The notes below the pieces were generated by a model that made no database searches, was not told where the DNA came from, and was given only the letters and a program-made list of their open reading frames with translations. Source: Parasponia andersonii (Eukaryota; Streptophyta; Magnoliopsida; Rosales; Cannabaceae). Taken from it: a DNA stretch of 64,000 nt. Positions within the stretch are counted from its first letter, which is position 1. Every line of letters begins with the position of its first letter. This document shows positions 22,950 to 35,504 of the stretch, piece by piece. The position numbers and the translations under genes are program-made. The stretch is from contig JXTB01000175.1 in NCBI GenBank assembly GCA_002914805.1, forward strand, positions 446,290-510,289, written 5' to 3'.

Positions 22950-25555
22950 AATTTCGATAGGAGAGCATCTTCACAGGGTGGTAACCAAGTGGAACAATTG
23001 GCTTCTTTGATACAAAATATATTGGAATAGCATATGAGACAAGAAAATCAACCTAACCCTCTACTACAATAATCTCAGTAGAGACAAGATACTAGTTAGA
23101 GTGCTGAAGAGAGATTCAGGAAACTCCAGCCTCCAACCTTTGATAACAGGGTTGGTCCGATTCAAGTGGAGCAGTGGATTAGGACCACTGAATGTATGCT
23201 GGTATACGCCAAGGTTCCTGTTGTAAATAAGATTCCTTGTTCTAGTTTTATGTTAAGACATCATGTTGAGTACTAGTGGGATACTATGAACACTATTCAT
23301 GATGCTACTACTATAACTTAGGAGAAGTTTAGAGAATTTTTTTATGGTAAATACTTTACAAATGCCATAAGAGCCAGCAAAAGGGTTAAGTTTACCAATC
23401 TGAAGCATGAAGAGACGTCTGTTGCAAAATACATCCATAAGTTTGATGAGTTATTACAATATGCATCTCATATAGTTGTCACTGTTGAGTTAAAGGTAGG
23501 CCAATTTATGTAAGACCTAAAGAAGACTGTCGTGAGAAATTTAAAATCTGATAGAATTCGAGGTATACCATTTGCTCAGATTATAGATACGGCACTAGAT
23601 GTCAAGCAAGTAGATAAAGATGTTATGAATGAAGAAAAGATTAGGAGAGAAAGAATACAAGAGAAATGCAAAGAAGTCTTAGACCTAGTTTTCAAGTAGG
23701 AAGAGAACAGACTTATTTTTAACTGCTGGTGTTAGCTGGAATAAATTTCCGGAAAATATTTTCATAAAATCATTTTCAAGAACATCATAGTTTTGTAAAA
23801 TCAAGAAACGCAGTGGAATTGGTCATTTAAAATTTTTTTCTTTTACAAAACATTTTGGATCATGATCTAATATAAATTAACTCTTGATCTAGATAAGAAT
23901 AATATCCGAATTCGCTTTACAACCTTCTCGTCTTCCCGTCTATTCTCGAATGTCGTTTGATTGATCCAGTGGGTAGTCACCTTCTTGATTCCCAACAAAG
24001 AGATCCGCAGATGAATAAGAAGACAATCTCCTCGAACCGATTTCCCCAGGATGGCCGAAACACTAAAGACAGTGAATTCTTAATTTTCTCTGCTCTCTCT
24101 CTCTCTCTCTGTTATGCATGTGACACTTGTTGTTTTTAGCTAGAGAACTTTTCTCTTAACTATAGAGAGATTAGTAAACCCTAATGGGCTTGTTTGGCTC
24201 AACTAATCATCAAATAATTATTGGGCTTTAATTTGAGCTAGACAGGAGGCCAGATGGATCCATAAAGTCCAAGCTCTAATAGACCATATACCCATTATTA
24301 TAATTAACTCTTAATTATGATTGGGCCTTATCCATTAATATTGGGGCACAATATTGAACTCTTGGACTAAATGTCATTTATTGTTCTATGAATCTTATTA
24401 ATAATTAATTAGCTTGATCCATTTAGTATATACTATACCTGTAGACATACCCCCAATGCAATGCCGTACTAGTAGGGTGAAATTATCGTATTATCTCTCT
24501 AGTACATATTTACCTTTGAGTTGCCATTTTTTATCCAATAGATAATAGTTGACTATGGTGTTTGTATCTCTTTATACCAACACAGTCAAATTCACATAGT
24601 GAATACCGGGGCCTTGGTTTATATTATCCAAGTACTTGAAAAAACTCAAAAGTGACATCATATACATGGTGTCCATCATGAAAACCGTTCTATACATTTC
24701 ATATACCTTATATTCCAAGATACCAGAGTTCGAACCATAAATCGGAATTAGTCCTTTAGTAACTCGAAAAGATAAAACACATGAAAGTAAGTTCATTAAT
24801 CACTAGGATTAAGGTTTTCTACAATAGTTATAGATTAGTAAAATTAGAAATTTGAGTTATGGTACTTAACCTCAAATTCTAATTAACTAGGTCATGCTCG
24901 ATGCTGTTATAACTTTCTTATAACATACTAGTGTTTCTATCCGAAGACTCACTTCGATAATTAGAGACTTCATTAATTAAATAGACAACACTACATTCTA
25001 TAGCATAGTAAAGTATTCCATCTTCAATATACAGAATGCGAATAATTTAATTTAGACATAATGAAATAAAGAATATAATATTTCCCACATATGAACTCAT
25101 CATATGAATAATTCTTTATTAGTCATTTAATCTATTGGAATCTTTTAGATGTTTACATAAGATAAACATACACATCACATGTATATGAATGGGATATAAA
25201 TGAAATAGAAATTCATAACATGGAATTTATTAATAACAAATAGATACTAAATAATCGAATAAATATTATTTATAATGTCTAAATAATAAACTGCTTTATA
25301 GGACATTATTCCAACATTAACATCCTTAGAATATAAAAAATGAAAGGAGTTCTAGCTCCACTGCCCCGACCTGATCAAGGTAAGCATTCCAGGATAGACC
25401 AAGAGACCACTACTACTGGTTTACAATAATGTAAACTTTGTGGTAAGAATCACATTAGAGAATATCATAAAGCTGCAAGGTTATGCTTCGGATACAGTAA
25501 AAGTGGCCATTTCATTAAGGATTACCCTGAAACAACTAATAATTAGAAAAAACCT
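22950..25555 (+). pseudogene. gag of the outer chromovirus, broken by a solo LTR
   Basis: Reading frames keep family blocks such as PPTFDNRVGPIQVEQWIRTT (about 23128), KYIHKFDELLQYASHIV (about 23430) and FAQIIDTALDVKQVD (about 23570). Several stops interrupt them, and the solo LTR 23724-25316 splits the gene. After the insertion the nucleocapsid region resumes with CKLCGKNH and LCFGYSKSGHFIKDY (25430-25540), two CCHC-like knuckles, the second with Cys changed to Tyr. Not functional. Confidence 0.8.
23724..25316. mobile_element. solo LTR (copy B), 1593 bp, inside gag, TSD TTAAC
   Basis: It begins TGCTGGTGTTAGCTGG, ends ATTATTCCAACA, and is flanked by perfect TSDs TTAAC (23719-23723 and 25317-25321). 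It aligns end to end with copy A at 12886-14533. Short A- and T-rich ends and one CT-rich tract (24090-24112); no coding capacity. Confidence 0.9.
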
Positions 25556-28336
25556 GGCATTAGGCTATATGCCATGATTGAGACAGACACTAGATTTAAG
25601 ATCGAGGTAGACCCATCTGTTATCACAAATGATATATTTATTTTGGGTATCATAGCTCATGCATTGATAGATTCAAGATGCACACATTCACATATATCAT
25701 TAAAATTTGTGAGGAGATTAGGTCGTCCTACAGATCAAATGAGTACTCTATTTGGCACTACACTTCTCTCTGGAAAGGTTATGTATTAAGACAAAATTTT
25801 GAGAGCTTGTCTTTTATAGTGGATTATAAGGAGTTAATTGCAGACTTAATTATGCTTGATATGAATGACTATAAAATCATTTTGAAAATGGATTGGCTGT
25901 CAAAGTATTGTGCTAAGATTGATTGTAAGAAGAAAATGGTGACATTTCATTCTCCTAATGCTGATCAGTTTATATTTATGGGCACTCAATATAAAACTAA
26001 GTTTCTTTTGATTTCAGCTATGAAAGCTTGAAAATTATTAGAAAAATATGGTACAGGATATTAAGCCAGCATTTTTGATACATCGGTTGAGCAAAAGTGA
26101 AGACCAAAAAATGTTCTAGTTGTGCAAGATTATCTGGAAGTATTTCAAGAGGACTTTCCAGGTTTACCTCCTATAAGAGAGATTGATTTTGCTATTGATT
26201 TAGTACCAAGTATTGCACCTATTTCTAAGATAACCTATAGGATGTCTCTAGCAAAGTTAAAAGAATTAAAGATTCAGTTGTAGGAATTACCAAACAAAGG
26301 ATTTGTATGCCCCAGTTTTTCATTGTAGGGTGTACCAGTTCTATCTGTAAAAAAAAAAGATGGCACTATACGATTATGTATTAACTATAGAGAGATTAAC
26401 AAAGGTACCATTAAAAATAAGTATCCCCTACCTCACATTGATGATTTGTTTGATCAACTACAGGGTACTTCTGTGTTTTCAAAGACTGATTTGAGGTCCA
26501 GTTACCATCAGTTGAGAGTCAGAGAGGAAGATATCTAAAAGACCATCTTTAGAACTCGGTAAGGCCATTATGAATTTCTAGTGATGTCGTTTGGTCTGAC
26601 CAATACTCCAACAGCATTTATAGATTTAATGAATAGAATATTCAAAATATTCCTAGACAAGTTTGTTATTATATTCATCAATGATATTTTCGTATTCTCA
26701 TGATCTAGAGAGGAGCACAAAGAGCATTTGAGAATCACCTTCAGATACTAAAAGAGAATGAGTTATATGCTAAATTTAAAAAATGTGAATTGTGGTTAGA
26801 AAAAGTATCATTCCTTGGTCACATTGTTTCTCAAGATGGAATTTCTATTAATCTGGCCAAGGCTGAAATAGTTAATAATTGGTCTAGACCTATCAATATT
26901 ATAGAGGTCAGAAGTTTTCCAAATTTGGCCGATTATTATGGAAGGTTTATTGAAGGATTCTCTAAGATAGTTATGCCACTTACATAGTTAACTAGGAAGT
27001 GTAACAAATTTATATGGATTGGAGATTATGAAAAGAGTTTTCAAGAATTGAAAAAAGATTAATTTCAGCACCAGTCCTGACTATACCTTTTGGAATAGAG
27101 GGATTGTTATTTAGAGTGATGCTTCGAAATAAGGTCTGCAATGTGTCCTCATACAAAATGGGAAAGTTATTACTTATGCTTCTACAAAGCTAAAAGATTA
27201 TGAGTCTAACTATCCTATTCATGATTTAGAATTGGCAACATTATTATTTGCATTACAGATTTGGCGACATTATTTATATGGGGTACATTGTGAAATCTTT
27301 ACTGATCACAAAAGTTTAAAGTATCTGTTTACTAAAAAATAATTGAATATGAGATAATGGTGTTTGCTAAAATTGGTAAAAGATTATGTTTGTGACATTA
27401 GCTATTATTCGAGGAAAGCTAAACTGGTGGTGGATACAATCAGTAGACAATTATTTGGTAGTCTAACAGCTTTAGACGAGTTAAAGAAACCTTTGTGGGA
27501 GGATTTTTATAGATCTGATATCGAGTTAATTACTAATAGATTATCTATTATGACATTACAGTCTACTTTATTAGATAGTATTAAACAAGGCTAGAATGAA
27601 GATCCTGAGTTGGTTGGATATAAAGAATTAGTGTAGTTAGGGGAAAAAGTCAGATTTTAGTATTTCTACTGAAAGAGTAATCAGATTCCAAGGTAGACTT
27701 TATGTAAAAGATGACAAAATTATCAATGAAGATATTCTAATAAAAGCACACAATACTCTATATCCAGTTCATCCAGATACTACTAAAATGTACAATAATT
27801 TGGAGATTCTTTATTGGTGGTCAGGAATGAAAGAGGATATTTTTAAGTTTGTGGAATGTTATTTAACATGTCAGTAGAATAAGGCTAAGCACATGAGATC
27901 AGCAGAAGAGCTACAACCATTTCAATTACCTAAGTGAAAATGGGAGGAGATCACCATAGATTTTATAATTGGGTTACCAAAGACAATATATTGTCAGGAT
28001 GTAGTCTCAGTTATTGTTGACAAATATACTAAGGTAGCTCATTTTATTTTGATTTCTATGTCCTACTCTATCAATAAATTTGCTACATTGTACATTAAAG
28101 AAATTGTTAGACTTTTTAGAACTCCAGTTTCCATAATCTTAGATAGGATGCCAGATTTACTTCAAAATTCGGGGAGAGTATACAACGAGCTTTGGGAACT
28201 AAATTAAAATTTAGTACTGTATTCCATCCTCAAATAGATGGTCTAACTGAGAGGACCATCCAAATCTTAGAGGATATGCTTAGAGCTTACATTATGGATT
28301 TCCAAGTGTCGTAGAATAACTATTTACCACTGATTT
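25556..28336 (+). pseudogene. pol (PR-RT-RNase H-integrase, first part) of the outer chromovirus
   Basis: Protease: ALIDSRCTHSHIS (25655-25700), with the expected DSG changed to DSR. Then MDWLSKYCAKIDCKKKMV (25889). [19 protein letters not shown] (about 26353), [15 protein letters not shown], and FINDIFVFS (about 26675), where the usual FIDD metal-binding pair has Asp changed to Asn. RNase [13 protein letters not shown] (27302). Integrase: an H-x-H-C-C zinc region (27745-27875), DFIIGLPK for the first catalytic Asp, LDRMPD where SDRD is expected, and a glutamate in GLTERTIQI (28237). Many in-frame stops and shifts. The frame is cut at 28336 by the nested element and resumes at 38732. Confidence 0.85.
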
Positions 28337-31300
28337 TGTAATATTATGTAAATCTAGATTAAAAAGAAATATTAATTTATAGTTTTATCTTATAAGGTTA
28401 AAGTCAAAGATCGGTCATTTTTTTAAAAAAAACTTTTATTTCTTTAAACGTTACTATTCGTAATTAAATTAAAGAAATATTTTTTAATGAAGATTTATTT
28501 TACTTTATAATTGAAATTAAGTTTCAAAATAGAAATTAAATTTATATACTTCATAAAAATAAAACCATACTCATTTTTGGTCAAATAATTAAGTACTTGA
28601 AAATAAGAATATAAAATTGCTTAAAAGATTTTATTACCATTTGGGATTCTGTCACCGCCAACCAACCTCTAGTAGGAATTATTGCTCATCTGAAAAATTT
28701 AAATGGATAGAATGAGCTTCCGCCTAGTAAGTAAATTTCATGCATGTAATGAATGCCATGTCACATGAATAGTATACTTTTGGAACCATAACTATATATC
28801 ATTTTTTTTTTCTTAAAACATCTTGTTCATAAATATTTTCATTTCATTAACTTTTCATATTTGAGCTCAACATAGTGTAATGGCAAATTTATTAGAAGTG
28901 ATGAGCTATAAAGGTACTATCACGACAAGCATATGTAACCTTATAGCTATTCGGATCCCATATAACTATCGTATTATAATGACTAGAATTGCAGTTTAAA
29001 CTTTTGTTATTAATATAATGACTATGGGTAAATCAGTCAGTTGCCTAGACTTATTTCAAGAACTTAACATACACTTAAAGAAAATGTTTTTCTTAAAATA
29101 TAGTTTTGGATATATAGTACTTTTAAAAAATTAATTTTATTGAAAATCATATTTTTTTTCGTGCAATTATGTATGCACATGCTCATGACATATTTATATT
29201 CTTAGTACAACTATTATTGCAGAATATATAACAATATATTCAGTATATACATTAATACATGCTACTAGAAATATATTTATATATCTTTAAAAAAATACTC
29301 ATATTATACAACTATAAAATCATTTTTATAATATATGTAACTAAAAATTGTAAAAATTTCAACAAGTAATGCATACATAAAATATTTTAGATTCTAGCAT
29401 AAAACTCCATATATTTTGAAACTTTACAGATAATATTATAACATAAAAGTAAAGTTATAGAAAATTATTTAGAATTTTTTTTAATAAATTAACATGTTTT
29501 TACTAATTTCTAATCTATTAATTGAAGTTTGATAAAAACTATTAAAGTACCAAACTATTCTTGAATTTTATAGAATTATTTCTATATACCCAAAAATCTT
29601 GATATTTTAAGAAAACATCTCTAACATATTTTTTCAAATAGAAAAAAATTAGGGATTCAAAATTATATAATTACATAGCACATATAATTCTTAAAATTAT
29701 ATTTTAAAATTCATGACAATACTAAACTTACAATACTATATGCCATTTCGAAAATCATAATTAATTATAAATATTTCCAAAAATTCTAAAAATATTTTTT
29801 TGTCTCTTTTGACATATATATTAGTGTCTAATAAAATTTTAAGCCTAAATAAAATCATAGAATAAGATTTTAACAATATTATCTTAGATAAACAAAAATA
29901 TCAGATTTACTGGTTACAAAGGCAATATATAAAGACAATTTAATAATGATTAGAAATAAAATCATGACATCACAAAACTTTCTAGAATATTAGCCAACAT
30001 ATATATGAATATGTTTTTATATTTTTTAACTCAAATTAAAAATGTTTGCCCTTTAAAATCCTAGGACAAACTCTATAAAATTTATTTTTCAGCTTTTCTC
30101 AGGTGATAACTAATATGTATAAAAAGAGTTCTATAAAATCATAGGGGCAAGATATAAATGTAAAACTTTTTTGAAATTAAATAGACATAGAAAAAGACTT
30201 CTCATAAAAATTTCAAACCTGAACAAAATTTTTAACTCCAAATATCATAGGTTGAATTTGAACTTAACTGTAGTAAAATATACTAATGTTGAAAGACTAA
30301 GAGTTCTAAGAATTACTTTTTTTCTAGAATCTTAAAGAAAACTTTAGAGAACTTCTTAAAATCTTTATAGCTTATCACGATTATGAGAAAAAGGGAGGTG
30401 GAGAGAAATATAGGAGGAAAGTATATTATGATTACAAGATAGTGCTCTATGTATAGCCTTATTGTGAACATAAAATATATTTAAAATATATATATATATT
30501 TAAAGTTAATAAAAATTATACCACTTACTTAACTTTATTCTCTTTTTTTTTATTAATTGTTATCTTTTGATCATGAAATTAATTAATTTCTACTATGTTC
30601 TTCCACTTTTTAAAGTAGTACAATATTTAATAACAACATATGGATACATAATATGTAGGCAATATCATCTTTGCATTTAGTATCTATTGAATCAATATAA
30701 TGAATACACCTTTTGAATAGTTAATGCATTAAACCATATCATTTTTACGCTATTCGAAATTTCTTTTGTTTTAATATCTAGTGGGATATAAACTCATAAC
30801 ATGTTTTGCCAACTCCACTATTAACAAAGTAATAGTATACAAATGATAAAAATAGTCTTAATATAATTTATTGCCAACTTAGTAAAAGTTGTCAATTATT
30901 CTTTTCTTTTCTTTTTTTTTTTTTAGAGTTACTTTATTAAATCAAATATATATATATATAATACATATAATACTTAATCTATAATTTGAGCTAGAATTAT
31001 TAGAAATTTTAATTTGGGCTTTCTTATATCAAAATTAGCGATTATTGGGTTAAAATATTTAGAGTCCAAATACAAACAAGCTATATTAACAACTTCAATT
31101 TGGATTCTCTTATTGGGCCAAATTTAGAGCCTAATAGCAAATACAATTAATTAAGTCCATACTATATTAATAATAGTAATAGTTATCTATGTCATATTAT
31201 ATATCTAATCAAACTTAAATACATAAATATATGCTAACTATTCTATTATCATATATTTGAAAAAGAAAATCAATATTACTTATTAATTTAACATATTAAG

Positions 31301-31542
31301 AGGTTAATATTAAAATTAATCAAACACTCAACACGTTAAACAATAATTATATAAAATAAATTTGGAAATTCATATCTTTCTCTTTTTATTAGGCACACGT
31401 AGTTAAACTTGGCTTTCATGTGTGTATTCTACTACAACCATCTCCACAAAATTCGGTAGAGCATAACTATTTAATTTATGTGATTAAATAATTTAAATAA
31501 ACATAGTAAAATTTTAGGCTATGTAACAAACTTGATATTACA
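28337..31542 (-). repeat. 3' LTR of the nested chromovirus
   Basis: 3206 bp; partner of the LTR above. Contains (TA)n near 30485 and 30945, and a T-rich tract at 30900. Confidence 0.9.
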
Positions 31543-31574
31543 ATTTCCTACCTCCTTAAAATAATTTCGTACTC

Positions 31575-34500
31575 AAAATTATAACTTACCAAATAAGTTC
31601 GAATATTTAGCTTTAATCTCATTTTCACATTCCTAAGTAGCCTCTTCCATTACATGATTTCTCCAAAGGACCTTGACCAACTTAATCTTTTTGTTGCGAA
31701 GTTCTTTCTCTTTTTTTTCCAAGATTCGAACATGAACTTCTTTATATATAAGGTCTTTTTGCAATTGGAGAGATTTATAGTTTAAGACATGTGATAGATA
31801 GGCAAATATTTTCTTAGCATAGAGACATAAAAAACATTATGTACTTTAGAAAGTCTTGGTGGTAATTCCAATCTATATGCCAAATCCCAACTCGATCTAA
31901 AATCTCAAAAGGTCCAATGTAATGTTGACTAAATTTTCCCTTTACACCAAACTTTGTAACCCCTTTCATTGGTGCAACCTTAAGAAATACCATATCTCCA
32001 ACTGAAAATTCTAAGTCCTTTCGTATCTTATCTGCATAACTCTTTTGACAACTCTGGGCTACTTTCATCTTTGCCCAGATTCTTTCTACAACATCCGCTG
32101 TTTGTTGTACAATTTTTGGCCCAAAAAGTTTTCTCTCCAACTTCATCCTAGTGAATTGAAAATCGACACTTTCTACCATAGAGATCCTCATAAGGTGCCA
32201 TGTCAATCGTTGCTTGATAGCTATTATTATAAAAAAATTCGATCAATGGTAGAAAGTGATCCCAAGAAATACTGAAATAAAAAATACAGCTCTCAACATA
32301 TCTTCAATTGTTTGAATTGTCCTTTTTGATTGATCGTCAGTCTGAGGATGAAAATCAGTGTTAAACCTCGACTAGGTACCCATAGCTTTCTGTAAACTCT
32401 TCCAGAATTTAGAGGTAAACTCTGGATCTCGATCAGATATAATCGATACAAGAATCCCATGTAACCTCACGATTTCATTTATATAAAGCTTGGCATATTT
32501 ATCCATGGAGTAAGTATTACAAGTCGAAAGAAAATATGTTGATTTTGTACGTCTATCCACTATTATCTATATGGAGTTTGTACCCTTCTTTGTTCTTGGT
32601 AACCCACGGACAAAATCCATGCCGATATGCTCCCATTTCTACTCAGACACTATTAGTAGTTGCAATAAACCTGAAGGTCATTGATGCTCTACTTTTACTT
32701 GCTGACAGATGAGACAATATTGTGCAATATCTCTAGGCATATTAACCCACCAAAAGTACTTTCTTAAATCACGATACATTTTCGTATTTCTTTAATGTAT
32801 AGAATAAGGGGTTTCATGTGCCTCTCTCATGATCTCTTTCTTAAGTTCAATAATATCAGGAACACATAAACGATTACAAAATCTCAAAGTACTGTTAGAA
32901 GTGACGACGAAGTCTTTATATTAGCCATTTACTACACCTTTATGAAGCCTTAATAAATTTGGATCATCGCCTTATGAAGCCTTAATTCGATCAAGTAAGC
33001 AGAATCCCTCGATCTACAACTTCCAACCTCAAGTGTTACATATCTAATACTAATGGTAGGATTCCATGTATAGAAGCAATAGGGCTAGAAAATTTTCTTC
33101 TTAATGTATCAGCAGCCACATTCGCCTTTTCTGGATGATAGTTGATCGTACAATCATAATCTTTCACCAACTCAAGCTATCGTCGCTGCCTCATATTAAG
33201 TTCTTTCTTGGCGAATAACTACTTTAAACTTTTGTGGTTAGCGTAAATATCACACTTAACCCTATACAAATAATGTTACCAAATCTTTAAAGCGAAAATC
33301 ACTACTGCAAGTTCAAGATCATATGTTGGATGATTCTTCTCATACTCCTTCAGTTGTCATGAGGCATAGGCTATTACTTTTCCATATTGCATGAAAACGT
33401 ATCCCAAACCCATTTTGGAGGCATCACTATAGATGACAAATCCTTCTACTCCTTCGGGAATGGTTAAATTTGGGGCAGAGGTTAATCGTTGTTTTAATTC
33501 TCTAAAACTATGTTCACAATCATTTGACCATATGAACTTCATATTTTTTCAGATTAACTAGGTCAGCGGAGACGCAATCTTTAAAAATCCCTTCACAAAT
33601 CTTTTATAATACACTCAAGGAAACTTCTAACTTGTTTCACATTGGTCGGTGTTGGCCATTGTTGAACTGCTTCTACCTTACTAAGGTCAATAGACACACC
33701 ATCCTTAGAGATGACGTGTCCAAGGAAAGAAATTCGTATCATCCAGAATTCGCACTTCATGAATTTTGCAAAAAGCTCATTCTCTCGAAGAATTTGTAAG
33801 ACAATGCCTAGATAATGTTCATGTTTTTCTTTGGATTTAGAGTATATCAAAATGTCATCATTGAAGGCCATAATAAATTGATCAAGGTAATCCTTGAATA
33901 CTCTATTCATTAGATCCATAAAAGCTGGAGCGACATTAGTTAGGCCAAATGGCATGACAAGAAATTCGTAATGCCTGTATCGCATTCTGAAAGCTGTCTT
34001 TGGTACATCATCTTCCTTAACTTTCAACTAATAATAGCCAGAACATAAATCAATTTTTGAAAAATATCCTACTCCTTGTAGTTGATCAAATAAATCTTCA
34101 ATCCGAGGTAATAGGTACTTATTTTTTATGGTTACTTTGTTCAATTCTCTATAATCAATACATAACCTCATTAAACCATCTTTTTTCTTCACAAAGAATA
34201 CTGGAGCTCCCCATGGTAAATAACTAGACCTGATGAACTTCTTATCCAGAATATCTTGGAGCTACTCTTTAAGTTCTTTCAATTCAGCTGGAGCAATTCG
34301 ATAAGATGTCTTGGAAATAGGCGTAGTGCCAGGAACTACGTCTATTACGAACTCGATCTCATTATCTAGAGGTAGTCCAGGTAAGCCTTTGGGAAAAATA
34401 TCAAAAAAGTCTTGAATAACTGGTATATGGTCTATAGCAATCTCTTCCTTTGGTACTTCAATTACTGATACTAGGAAACTAACACAACTTTTGTTTAGCA

Positions 34501-34960
34501 TGTGTTGAGCCTTCATTACAGTAATAATAGGTAAGCGAGGTACACTTCTAATTTAGAGGAATGAAAAACTTTGTCCAGTCAAAGGCTGGAACCTCACTTC
34601 CTTTTTACTACAATCAATCATTACATGGTTTGCACTCAACCAATCCATGCCAAGAATTATATTAAAATCACTAATATCAAGAAAAATGAGATCTACAAAA
34701 ATTTCTCATCCATTAATTAGGATTTTACATCCTTTAAGTTTACAACTAGAGTTTAGAATAATTCCTGATGGTGTTGAAACACTAAACTATCTATCTAAAT
34801 GTTTTGGCATAACTTCTAATTATTTTGCAAAAGATAAGTTGACAAATAAATGGGTAGCACTAGAATCAATCAAAACAGAGGCGGAAATACCAGAAATAAT
34901 AATGGTACCTGTTATAACGTCTGAGAAAATGTTAGCCTCTTCATATGTCATAGCATAAAT
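31575..34960 (-). pseudogene. pol of the nested chromovirus (PR-RT-RNase H-IN-chromodomain)
   Basis: Minus-strand order: protease (LIDSSATHLF, the expected DSG changed to DSS), MDWLSANHVMIDCSKKEV, linker FPKGLPGLPLDNEIEF (about 34390), RT with [17 protein letters not shown] and FNDDILIYS (about 33850, DD pair kept), LGHVISKDGVSIDL, RNase H (GLGYVFMQYGKVIAYAS, 33357-33410), integrase core (HIGMDFVRGLPRTKKG; SIISDRDPEFTSKFWKSLQK at about 32400), integrase tail (GDMVFLKVAPMKGVTKF, about 31960), and a chromodomain-type tail ELRNKKIKLVKVLWRNH (about 31680). Stops and shifts break it into 60-144 codon pieces. Less eroded than the outer pol, which agrees with its being younger. Confidence 0.88.
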
Positions 34961-35440
34961 ACGCCCTTGTGTTTTCTTATGCCCATTTTTGTCACCAGTG
35001 GTTGGGTTCTCCTTGCAATCTTTGATGAAGTGTCATAGCTTGCCATATTTAAAGCACAAGTTAGAACCCTTGCAACATTGGCCTGAGTGAGCCTTTCCAT
35101 ACTTCTCGTAAGTTGTCGCTGCTCACTTGTTATTGTTGCCAACTTTACCACCTTCATTGTTGTTTGATTTCCTTTTTTGATTGTTTTAATTCCATAGTTT
35201 TCCTTTTTAATATCCACTTACCTTATAATTCTCCGGCTGACTAGATTTTTCATCATCTTCAGCTAAAATTTGAGCTCGATCTAGAACTTCAGCGGGCGTA
35301 GTTAATTTCAGGACTTTGATCGAATGCCTTAAGCAAAGTTTCATTCCCATCTCAAACTTTCTCATCTTACGCTCCTCAGTTTCCACTAAGGTTTCTTGCT
35401 GGTTGACTGAAGTAGGATCCCTATGGCATAAACTGAATTT
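34961..35440 (-). pseudogene. gag remnant of the nested chromovirus
   Basis: Only the C-terminal part survives: ERKMRKFEMGMKLCLRH, PAEVLDRAQILAED and a single knuckle-like NLCFKYGKL-HFIKDCKENP region. The N-terminal gag domain that should follow the PBS is missing, replaced by about 60 bases of leader; stops interrupt the rest. Confidence 0.7.
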
Positions 35441-35489
35441 TTATTTTGTTTTTTTTAAAAAAAAACATCTACAGAAATGACTAAATGCT

Positions 35490-35502
35490 CGCTTTGATAC
35501 CA
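35490..35502 (-). other. primer-binding site (tRNA-Met type) of the nested element
   Basis: The minus strand reads TGGTATCAAAGCG directly after the LTR end plus GT. The standard plant initiator-Met PBS is TGGTATCAGAGC, one mismatch. Confidence 0.85.
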
Positions 35503-35504
35503 AC

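Noticed and set aside
34647-34958. 103-codon plus-strand frame in the nested chromovirus
   Set aside because: Shadow of the minus-strand protease region, which carries the family motifs.
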